Shown here: one piece after another, positions 7,066-12,508 of the stretch
How positions within the stretch are numbered: position 1 is the first letter of the stretch
How the letters are laid out: every line of letters starts with the position of its first letter
Assembly (NCBI GenBank): GCA_013152695.1
Contig: JAADFV010000113.1
Coordinates: 1 to 12,508 of the forward strand
Length of the DNA stretch: 12,508 bases
Source: Chloroflexota bacterium
GTDB lineage: Bacteria > Chloroflexota > Anaerolineae > J102
Direction of reading: 5' to 3'
Program-made: the position numbers and the translations under genes
Notes under the pieces: model-generated
The model's input: only the letters and a program-made list of their open reading frames with translations
The model's database searches: none
What the model was told of the DNA's origin: nothing

Positions 7066-8334
7066 CTATTGCTCATTGGCGCTGCCTGCCAGCTCCTCTG
7101 CATGATAATCCTTTGCCAGTTCCTTCAATGCCGTATCCGTCTGTACACTGGCAGGGCCGCCGCTGTAGTGGCATCCCTTACAGGAGAAGTCCAGACCAAG
7201 GTAAGGCAGAGATTCTTTACCATCATCGGTAAATTGGCCCATGACATCAGGATTGATGGCGAAGAGGTGGGTGCGAAGGTCGCCCGTGTAGCGATCGGGA
7301 TCGCCCAAGGCGCTCTTCGATGCTCGGGGCATGTGGCACTCGACGCATTCGGCGTGGGTACGATCGGTGATCTTCTGATACTTCGCTTCGTCGAAGTGGC
7401 AGCTTTCACACGGTGTCTTCTGCGTCTTTAGCCCTTCACGCTGTGCATATTTGACAGTCTGGTGAGGATCATGGCAATCGACACAGCGCATCGCCCCTCG
7501 CTTCTTCGATTGGAAGTGCTCTTCATACTGCTCATGGTGTCTGATGAAACCACCACTGGCGTTGAGTGAAGTGATATCGCCACGGATATGGCACTGACCA
7601 CACAATTCCGAATCGCGATCCACTTTCATGGCGACGTGCATGGGATCGTTATTGTGATTGCTGCCGGGGCCATGACATTCTTCACACTGAATCCCGGGTT
7701 CCGCCCAGGTGCCGATCAAACCCGGTAAGCCGTCCTGATGCCCTTCGGGATTGTAGCCGGTCGTATGACAGGTACCGCAGTTGTACGGTTTTTCCTGTCC
7801 GGCATGGTAGGGCACCCAGTTCTTACCCATATCCAGGTCAGGATTGTACAGGTTGTACTGGGTCTTGCCGTTCTCATCCCCTGTGATGATGAAGCCATCT
7901 TTGCCGATGAAACGTGCTTTCCAGCCGTAACCACCGATGACGTAGGTGATATCGTCCCAGGTGTAACCTTCGGGTGGATTGGGCACTTCAGAGAAAGGAT
8001 AGGTGGGGGGTTTGCCGTCGACTACTTTGTTGAGCTTGTAGGGATGCCCACTCTTCATGAACGTATTGTAGGTCTCCTCATGGCACTCCTGGCAGGAGTC
8101 GGAACCCACATAGGTGGGAGCTGCGTAACTTACACCATCTTCACCGGGAGGGCCGGGAGGGCCTTGTGGACCTTCAGGGCCTTGGGGACCTTCGGGTCCA
8201 GGAGGGCCAGCGGGGCCGGGAGGGCCTTGCGGACCTTCAGGGCCAGCAGGACCAGGAGGACCGGCTTGGCCAGAACAGGCTGCAGCCAATACCACAACTA
8301 AAAGGATGGTTGCAATAAATAGGATTCTTTTCAT
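7066..8334 (-). CDS. Octahaem cytochrome c lipoprotein with collagen-like Gly-X-Y stalk
   Basis: A 422-aa exported cytochrome. Residues 1-20 form a lipoprotein-type signal ([20 protein letters not shown]), with Cys20 as the probable lipidated residue; the lipobox is slightly atypical (AAAC). Residues 23-67 are 15 uninterrupted Gly-X-Y triplets ([15 protein letters not shown] ... GED), a collagen-like stalk. The haem domain begins [15 protein letters not shown] and carries eight CXXCH motifs at C81, C186, C217, C245, C284, C309, C330 and C385. Its core parallels the 12-haem neighbour (cytochrome c554-like). The start at 8334 is chosen because AGGAGG lies about 10 nt upstream and the signal peptide begins there; an in-frame ATG 12 codons earlier lies upstream of that site. 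It is first in the cytochrome cluster, behind a strong promoter. Probable role: surface-displayed electron carrier, possibly trimerised through the stalk (inference). Confidence 0.9.
   Translation of the reverse strand: MKRILFIATILLVVVLAAACSGQAGPPGPAGPEGPQGPPGPAGPPGPEGPQGPEGPQGPPGPPGEDGVSYAAPTYVGSDSCQECHEETYNTFMKSGHPYKLNKVVDGKPPTYPFSEVPNPPEGYTWDDITYVIGGYGWKARFIGKDGFIITGDENGKTQYNLYNPDLDMGKNWVPYHAGQEKPYNCGTCHTTGYNPEGHQDGLPGLIGTWAEPGIQCEECHGPGSNHNNDPMHVAMKVDRDSELCGQCHIRGDITSLNASGGFIRHHEQYEEHFQSKKRGAMRCVDCHDPHQTVKYAQREGLKTQKTPCESCHFDEAKYQKITDRTHAECVECHMPRASKSALGDPDRYTGDLRTHLFAINPDVMGQFTDDGKESLPYLGLDFSCKGCHYSGGPASVQTDTALKELAKDYHAEELAGSANEQ
8134..8268 (-). repeat. Collagen-like Gly-X-Y coding repeat
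   Basis: DNA for the 15-triplet stalk of the octahaem lipoprotein. A 27-bp block containing GCCTTGNGGACCTTCAGGGC occurs at 8155-8181 and again at 8218-8244 with one mismatch. The offset of exactly 63 bp (seven Gly-X-Y triplets) points to internal duplication. X and Y positions are dominated by Pro, with Glu, Gln and Ala. Confidence 0.9.
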
Positions 8335-8344
8335 TTTCTCTCTT

Positions 8345-8418
8345 CCTCCTAAGGAGGTCGTCGATACCACTTCGGGTATCCTCTGACCAGGGCAATCATG
8401 GTTCAGCCACCCCGGCTG
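8345..8418 (-). promoter_or_regulatory. Run of four hairpins in the cytochrome leader, the last covering the Shine-Dalgarno
   Basis: In the transcript direction, four short inverted repeats follow each other just before the start codon: CAGCC/GGCTG (8404-8418), ACCA/TGGT (8386-8402), GATACC/GGTATC (8363-8380) and CCTCCT/AGGAGG (8345-8357). The last contains the AGGAGG ribosome-binding site of the octahaem lipoprotein, so its CCTCC half could hide it. A further palindrome, GAGAATTAATTCTC, lies upstream at 8442-8455. The leader from the predicted promoter to the ATG is roughly 285 nt. A cis-regulatory RNA is possible; I recognise no known riboswitch class. Confidence 0.5.
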
Positions 8419-8596
8419 CTTCCTAACCCTTCCTACCCCCTGAGAATTAATTCTCTCTTACTCAATCTCAAAGTGAGGAAGGATGTTCGACACACCCGCA
8501 GGCGGCCATGTTCGCTCAGAATATGGTTGGGATCTTTTTGTAGGTAATATTTGCCATATAGCCTTCCTGATGAGTGAGTAATTCTTGTATTTATTG

Positions 8597-8614
8597 ATGT
8601 GTAATTTTACACAT
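8597..8614. promoter_or_regulatory. Perfect palindromic operator candidate
   Basis: ATGTGTAATTTTACACAT is a perfect inverted repeat with 8-bp arms and a 2-bp centre. It is centred about 17 bp downstream of the start point predicted from the promoter at 8629-8657, a position suited to repression. The half-site TGTGT resembles, but does not match, CRP/FNR or Rex sites. The binding protein is unknown. Confidence 0.6.
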
Positions 8615-8620
8615 GCCATC

Positions 8621-8638
8621 TGTGTGATATTATACACA
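8621..8638. promoter_or_regulatory. Second TGTGT/ACACA inverted repeat over the -10 box
   Basis: TGTGT (8621-8625) and ACACA (8634-8638) flank 8 bp and overlap the -10 hexamer (8629-8634) of the cytochrome promoter. The half-sites are the same as in the palindrome centred 24 bp away, although there the spacing is 6 bp. Together they look like paired sites for one repressor (inference). Confidence 0.5.
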
Positions 8639-8657
8639 CCCACATACCTGCTGTCAA
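8629..8657 (-). promoter_or_regulatory. Perfect consensus sigma-70 promoter for the cytochrome cluster
   Basis: On the minus strand TTGACA (8657-8652) is followed by exactly 17 bp and TATAAT (8634-8629), a perfect match to the housekeeping sigma factor consensus. The predicted start is near 8622. It points at the octahaem lipoprotein gene. Two inverted repeats lie on and just after it, suggesting that a strong promoter is kept under repression. Confidence 0.85.
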
Positions 8658-8736
8658 GCCATAATGAGAGGAATATTAACGATATTAGAAATATTTATGA
8701 GTGTCCTTGCTAAAACCAGCCAAGAGACAGTCTCCG

Positions 8737-8821
8737 TTTAGTCGGTAGGGCAGGAAATTTTCGCTGATTAAAGTGCGTCACATATGCCGAGGTGCGACGC
8801 GCTTGGTCCGCGCCGACTAAA
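8737..8821. other. 85-bp element with two nested inverted repeats
   Basis: TTTAGTCGG (8737-8745) and CCGACTAAA (8813-8821) are exact 9-bp complements at the ends. Inside, AAGTGCGTC (8771-8779) pairs with GACGCGCTT (8796-8804) over 9 bp with one G-U pair. The shape suits a small structured RNA or a miniature mobile element with terminal inverted repeats. No target-site duplication or coding sequence is seen, so its nature is open. Confidence 0.4.
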
Positions 8822-8871
8822 TTGATACAGGGTCAGCGGTCAAATTCCCCCTATACAGCAACCCCGGAATC

Positions 8872-8880
8872 TGCTATAAT
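8872..8880 (+). promoter_or_regulatory. Extended -10 promoter candidate for the secreted-protein pair
   Basis: TGCTATAAT fits the extended -10 form (TGnTATAAT). The -35 position has only a poor match, which is normal for this class. It points toward the gene starting at 9162 and would give a leader of about 275 nt. Confidence 0.5.
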
Positions 8881-9161
8881 GGCAATGAGCAGGCGATTAA
8901 TTCGTTGCTATTTGCGGGCATGGCTGATGAATAACCTCTATCTTTGCACCGGATGCGAATGAGTTTGTCGCTCTATTACAGCCCAGCTACAGGCAGGGGA
9001 GGAGAAATCGCCCCTTCTGGTTCAAGTAGGAAAGAGTGAAGTGGTGGGGTCGATCTTTGGCTCCAATTTAACCGAAAGTTGGGTTTTATTCCTTGTTTTG
9101 TGGTGTTCACTAACCTTTTGGGGTGCAAATCCCAAGCCATGTGTGACAAAGGAGAGAGTTC

Positions 9162-9617
9162 ATGTTCCGCTCGAAATCGACAAAGTGGGCAATGATTCTG
9201 GTGGTGACGTTCCTGCTGGGAATCTCCGCGGCCTGGGTGATACAGGCCAGCATCAGCAATGCCTCCTCCCGCCCAATTGCTGGTTCCCTTCCCTCTGACC
9301 AGAATGACGAAAACAGCCGTTTAGCCAATATCACTACACCCGACTCAAGAGTCTGGGTCTTCTGTACAACGAACAGCATCGGTGTGTTTGAAAATCGCAT
9401 CCATGTGCTCTGTAACGAATCCTTTAGCGGTATTCGCTACTTTGCTTACCCCACGGCCAATGCCGCTGTTGTGGCGCGCTTTCTCAGCGTTCTGACCTCG
9501 GCTCAGGTTTCAGGCCGTACGCTTAGGATACTCTATGATCCCGCCGACCATAACGGCAGTGCTTATAACTGCGCCGTCAGCGATTGCCGCCCCCTCCAGG
9601 CAGTCGCTCTCTACTAA
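9162..9617 (+). CDS. Small secreted four-cysteine protein, function unknown
   Basis: A 151-aa protein I do not recognise with certainty. An N-terminal hydrophobic segment (about 9-29) after MFRSKSTK looks like a signal peptide or anchor, and a Ser/Asn-rich linker (30-62) follows. The folded part (63-151) contains four Cys: C68 (WVFCTTN), C84 (VLCNE), C137 and C142 (YNCAVSDCR), likely two disulfides. The stretch GRTLRILYDPADHNGS...RPLQAVALY recalls small secreted beta-barrel proteins distantly like the SubB/PltB toxin B-subunit fold, but this is a weak impression. Start: AAAGGAG about 9 nt before the ATG. It lies 11 bp before the metzincin gene and should be co-transcribed with it. A partner, substrate or inhibitor of that protease is possible (inference). 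Confidence 0.8.
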   Translation: MFRSKSTKWAMILVVTFLLGISAAWVIQASISNASSRPIAGSLPSDQNDENSRLANITTPDSRVWVFCTTNSIGVFENRIHVLCNESFSGIRYFAYPTANAAVVARFLSVLTSAQVSGRTLRILYDPADHNGSAYNCAVSDCRPLQAVALY

Positions 9618-9628
9618 TGAGGTAGGCC

Positions 9629-10837
9629 ATGAAACGCATAGCCATAAAGCTGGGCATGACGGCGCTAATGATGCTGGCCTTATTGGCCGGTTGGATGGTG
9701 GGGCAAGGACTATTCGCCCCTTCTCCGGCAAAAGCGGCACAGTACTGGTCCCTCGGTGTGCGCAGTCAGGAAATATCTCTCTGTTTTGCCGGTAATTCCG
9801 TCAATAAACGCCCCGATCGCGTGCAGGAAATCGTCGAGCATTTACAACAGTTCGAATATACAGCCAACATCCGCTTTCTCACCCTTGATGGCACATCGAT
9901 CCAGAATGCCGTCAGTAAGGTGAGTATCCACAAGCTCAGCTGTCCTGCCCCCACTTGGGTTAATGGCAAAAGTTACTACGACGGCGATATTCGTGTGGCC
10001 CTATGGCACACCAACGTACCCACAGAGCCACCGGGTATGGTTCCCGGCGTGGGCTGCTCCCAACCTCTCAAAGGAACGAGCTGGTCGAATCCACCCAGCG
10101 AGCTTACCAGCAAACGTCCCTGCCAATACAATCTCAAATTGGGGGATGACGATACAGATATGACGGGGGGCAGGCCCGGTGTCCCTACCGGCACACCCTG
10201 GCTCAATCATACGCTCCACGAATTCGGCCATGCCCTGGGTTTGGGGCACGAACACGCTCGTACCGACGAAAATGCCCACTGCGTCCTCACCAGCCAAGAA
10301 TATCACACCGTCAATAGCGGCCACATCACACCCTACGACAAGAACTCGGTCATGCACTACCGCTTCTGGCCGGACGAGGTGCCCCAGTGTAGCGGCCAAA
10401 CCGGTACCAACTACAGTAACGCCGGCTTCACACCTTATGACAAGCTAGCACTACACATCATGTACCCCGAAACGAATCGAGTGGCCGAACTCACGGGAAA
10501 AACCGTGGTAAAAACCGGCGAACCTCTAATCCTGCGTTCCACCTGGGTGCAGCAAGGCGCCACTAGTTTTGCCGTGAAAAACTTCCGCTGGCGCCTTTCC
10601 GGATTTCTTATGAGCATAGATGACACACTTAACATGACCTTCGACTCCCCCGGTGTGTACACAATTCAGTTCTCGTACCAGGATTTCTTGGACCGCAGCT
10701 ACAGTTCCACAAGAAGTATTCGTGTCCTGGACGCCGCCACATTTGACAGACAGATGGCCGCTGTGCAGGAAGCCCAACTCTATTTGATGTCCAGCATGGT
10801 CGGCAACAACCTCTATCTGCCAGCGGTAAGCCGCTAA
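9629..10837 (+). CDS. Secreted metzincin (astacin-like) zinc metalloprotease
   Basis: A 402-aa exported protease. The signal peptide (1-36) ends PAKA before AQYW. The zinc site HEFGHALGLGHEH (197-209) gives ligands H197, H201 and H207 with catalytic E198, the metzincin HEXXHXXGXXH pattern. E208 and the Met-turn SVMHY (240-244, M242) are astacin-like. Cys residues (52, 105, 143, 165, 218, 254) suggest disulfides outside the cell. Residues 285-367 look like a beta-sandwich (PKD/Ig-like). The protein ends NNLYLPAVSR, like a short 'YLP' tail I recall from secreted Chloroflexota proteins. GAGG and AGG lie just before the ATG. The gene follows the small secreted protein by 11 bp. No obvious propeptide with a Cys switch is seen. 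Protease class is sure; exact family (M12A or another metzincin) less so. Confidence 0.9.
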   Translation: MKRIAIKLGMTALMMLALLAGWMVGQGLFAPSPAKAAQYWSLGVRSQEISLCFAGNSVNKRPDRVQEIVEHLQQFEYTANIRFLTLDGTSIQNAVSKVSIHKLSCPAPTWVNGKSYYDGDIRVALWHTNVPTEPPGMVPGVGCSQPLKGTSWSNPPSELTSKRPCQYNLKLGDDDTDMTGGRPGVPTGTPWLNHTLHEFGHALGLGHEHARTDENAHCVLTSQEYHTVNSGHITPYDKNSVMHYRFWPDEVPQCSGQTGTNYSNAGFTPYDKLALHIMYPETNRVAELTGKTVVKTGEPLILRSTWVQQGATSFAVKNFRWRLSGFLMSIDDTLNMTFDSPGVYTIQFSYQDFLDRSYSSTRSIRVLDAATFDRQMAAVQEAQLYLMSSMVGNNLYLPAVSR

Positions 10838-10868
10838 GGCATGGGAGAGCGCCCCACGCTCCAAGCGC

Positions 10869-10897
10869 TTGACATCCTCCCGAACTCGACCTATAAT
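10869..10897 (+). promoter_or_regulatory. Perfect consensus sigma-70 promoter for the GntR-type regulator
   Basis: TTGACA (10869-10874), 17 bp, TATAAT (10892-10897), the second exact consensus match in this window. The predicted start is near 10904, some 35-50 nt before the regulator's start codon. AATGTA occurs at 10901 and again at 10912, 11 bp apart (one helical turn), over the predicted start. This could be an operator for autoregulation (weak inference). Confidence 0.85.
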
Positions 10898-10939
10898 GAT
10901 AATGTAACGACAATGTAGCAAATCGTCGACTCATGGAAG

Positions 10940-12418
10940 GTGGAAGTAGTTTTGACCGAAATCGATCGCTCTATCCCGGTTCCCGTTTACTACCAACTGA
11001 AAACTCTGCTCAAAAAACAGATTGAATCGGGGCAATTACGCCCTGGTGACAAGGTCCCCACCGAGGCGGAGCTCTGCGAGCGCTACGGCATTAGCCGTAC
11101 GCCAGTGCGGCAAGCTCTGCTCGATCTCGTGCGCGAAGGTGTGCTAACCCGCAGGGCCGGTCGCGGCACTTTTGTCATCCCCGCCGATGCGGTGCAGGTC
11201 ACCCTGCGCATTACTGTGTCAGATACGCGCTGGCAATGGCCGCTCGAGGAAGCCGCCCGGCTCTGGAATCAGGAAAATCCGCAAACAAAGATCAATCTGG
11301 AATTCGACGTCGTCCCTCTCCGGCATCTGTATGATCATTTATCCCTGGCCGTGGCCCAGGGTCAGGCGCCTGACATCTCTGTACTCGACTCGGTTTGGGT
11401 GGCGGAATTTACACACCGGAGTTACCTCTTGCCCCCTGATGAGCTGGATCCGGATTGGACGGCAAAGATGAAGGAGGATATCTACCCCTCTGTCCTCGCC
11501 GCCAACAGTCGCGAGGGGCACCTGTGCACGATTCCCACCAATGCCGATACTACCGTGCTCTGGTACCGGCGCGACTGGTTTGTCGCAGAGGGGTTGCAGC
11601 CACCCCGCACCTGGGCGAAATTGGTAAGCCTGGGACATCACTTTCGCCAGCCCAAAGTGCGTAGCCAGTATGGCTTAGGGGCATACCCTCTCGCCTTTGT
11701 GGGGGGACGGGCGGGAGGCGAAACGACTACCTATCAATTGCTACCCTTCCTCTGGAGTTTTGGTGCGGATATGATCAAAGAGGGCCGCGTCGTGCTCGAT
11801 AGCCCTAATACAGTCGAGGCCCTTAACTTCCTCAAGGGTCTTGTTCACGAAGAAAAGCTTGCTTCACCACAAGTGGTCGATTATCACTGGAATAGCGCCG
11901 TTAAGGCCTTCGCGCGCGGTGAAGTGGCCATGGCACTGGGTGGCACCTACGAGAACTACATCATCCGATCCGTAGCCAACTGGGATATGGCCACCTTTCT
12001 CGACCATGTGGGCTTTGTGCCACTCCCCGCCGGACCCAACGGTGTCCCTGCCACCCTCGTGGGCGGCATGACCTACGGTATGTACCGCCAATCGCGTCAT
12101 CCGAGCGAAGCCCTGGCCTTGCTCAAACGCATGGTTACACCGGAAATACTCAAGCCCTTTAGCCTGAAAACGGGCCATAACAGCGCCTACAAGAGCGTAT
12201 CGGCCCTCGTACGCGCCGATGAAGATGGTTTTCTGCGGCAGACGGCACCCCTGGTTGCTCAATCACGCAGCCGACCTTTCCTCCCTTCCTACGAACGCGT
12301 CTCCACCCACTTTCAAGAGATGATCGAGGTCTGTTTGCGCGGGCAGCTGCCCTGCGATGTGGCAGCCCGGCGAGCGGCGGAACGCATCAGCGGTGCCACC
12401 GGTGCTTTACAAGACTGA
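10940..12418 (+). CDS. GntR-type regulator fused to a family 1 solute-binding domain
   Basis: A 492-aa probable transcription factor. Residues 13-80 form a GntR winged helix (VYYQLKTLLKKQIESGQLRPGDK, then SRTPVRQALLDLVREGVLTRRAGRGTFV). Residues 87-480 resemble an extracellular solute-binding protein family 1 domain of sugar ABC transporters (AARLWNQENP, ISVLDSVWVAEF, IPTNADTTVLWYRRDWF, FARGEVAMALGGTYE). There is no signal peptide or membrane helix, so it should act in the cytoplasm, with the binding domain sensing a carbohydrate-like ligand. This parallels LacI/GalR logic but uses another fold pair. The usual UTRA or FCD partner domain is absent. Start: GTG at 10940 is used here. TTG at 10952 is attractive because AAGGTGG lies 8 nt before it. 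No transporter genes are in view, so the regulon is unknown. Confidence 0.88.
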   Translation: MEVVLTEIDRSIPVPVYYQLKTLLKKQIESGQLRPGDKVPTEAELCERYGISRTPVRQALLDLVREGVLTRRAGRGTFVIPADAVQVTLRITVSDTRWQWPLEEAARLWNQENPQTKINLEFDVVPLRHLYDHLSLAVAQGQAPDISVLDSVWVAEFTHRSYLLPPDELDPDWTAKMKEDIYPSVLAANSREGHLCTIPTNADTTVLWYRRDWFVAEGLQPPRTWAKLVSLGHHFRQPKVRSQYGLGAYPLAFVGGRAGGETTTYQLLPFLWSFGADMIKEGRVVLDSPNTVEALNFLKGLVHEEKLASPQVVDYHWNSAVKAFARGEVAMALGGTYENYIIRSVANWDMATFLDHVGFVPLPAGPNGVPATLVGGMTYGMYRQSRHPSEALALLKRMVTPEILKPFSLKTGHNSAYKSVSALVRADEDGFLRQTAPLVAQSRSRPFLPSYERVSTHFQEMIEVCLRGQLPCDVAARRAAERISGATGALQD

Positions 12419-12508
12419 CGACCTGCTTGCTTAAGTGGGGTTTGGGGTGCCCCCTCCCTGCCCTCCCCCAACGCTCGCTGCTCTCGCTTTTGTGGGAGGG
12501 GATGGCCT
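12419..12508. other. C/G-rich tail after the regulator gene
   Basis: Non-coding as far as visible. CCCTCCC and GGGAGGG near its two ends could pair across a loop of about 30 nt, with TTTT inside the loop and not after the stem. It is not a convincing terminator. Confidence 0.4.

Larger units (their letters stand above)
8658..9161. other. Divergent intergenic region
   Basis: About 500 bp between the cytochrome promoter and the secreted-protein genes. It contains the nested stem element at 8737-8821 and an extended -10 at 8872-8880. The rest shows no convincing gene, RNA or terminator. A 25-codon reading frame at 8885-8962 has no ribosome site and is not called. Confidence 0.6.

Noticed and set aside
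8134..8268. Phage tail-fibre type collagen gene
   Set aside because: The triplets are in frame with a lipoprotein signal and an eight-haem cytochrome domain, and no phage genes are near.
7738..8301. A 187-codon open frame on the + strand
   Set aside because: Its end is the reverse complement of the collagen repeat, which keeps the frame open by composition; the opposite strand codes the octahaem lipoprotein.
3392..8334. NrfA-type nitrite reductase or hydroxylamine oxidoreductase operon
   Set aside because: No CXXCK catalytic haem and no HAO-type cross-link motif could be seen in any of the three cytochromes; haem counts also differ from these enzymes.
8458..8643. A 61-codon minus-strand frame upstream of the lipoprotein
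   Set aside because: Its start lies in the -35/-10 spacer, upstream of the predicted transcript start; no ribosome site and no recognisable domain.
8885..8962. A 25-codon + strand frame just after the extended -10
   Set aside because: No ribosome site, and the predicted transcript would start within or after its start codon.
9162..9617. AB5 toxin B-subunit
   Set aside because: Only a faint similarity in strand pattern and Cys placement; no A-subunit gene nearby, so the name would overstate the evidence.

Overview
The window looks like a piece of a bacterial chromosome, probably from a Chloroflexota-type organism of the Anaerolineae/Caldilineae/Ardenticatenia kind. That placement is inference. 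It rests on a secreted protein ending in a 'LYLP' tail, a cytoplasmic GntR/solute-binding fusion regulator, large multihaem cytochromes beside a NarL-type two-component system, and dispersed intergenic repeats. No rRNA or other phylogenetic marker is present.

Layout. (1) 1-628 (+): the C-terminal part of a GH15 glucoamylase-like enzyme, cut by the window edge and broken by a one-base frameshift near 400. (2) 642-2832 (-): a NarL/FixJ response regulator and a membrane histidine kinase whose genes overlap, convergent with the GH15 gene. (3) 2833-3391: a spacer holding two families of dispersed repeats. (4) 3392-8334 (-): three consecutive multihaem c-type cytochrome genes. In transcription order they are an octahaem lipoprotein on a collagen-like Gly-X-Y stalk (7066-8334), a 12-haem protein with an N-terminal signal/anchor and a C-terminal membrane anchor (5058-6944), and a 9-haem NapC/NirT-like membrane protein (3392-5065) that overlaps the previous gene by 8 bp. 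Together they carry 29 recognisable haem motifs plus one degenerate site. (5) 8335-9161: a divergent regulatory region with a perfect consensus sigma-70 promoter for the cytochromes, two TGTGT/ACACA inverted repeats, a structured leader and an 85-bp nested stem element. (6) 9162-10837 (+): two secreted-protein genes 11 bp apart, a small four-Cys protein and a metzincin (astacin-like) protease. (7) 10940-12418 (+): a GntR regulator fused to a family 1 sugar-type solute-binding domain, behind a second perfect consensus promoter.

How the parts may work together (inference). The NapC-like protein would take electrons from the quinone pool. The 12-haem protein would carry them across the cell envelope. 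The stalked octahaem lipoprotein would present haems at or beyond the surface, as in an extracellular electron-transfer or respiratory conduit. The two-component system downstream in the same orientation is the obvious candidate regulator. The stalked cytochrome and the tight promoter/operator/leader architecture are the most novel-looking parts. No terminal reductase with a recognisable catalytic site is seen, so the electron acceptor cannot be named.
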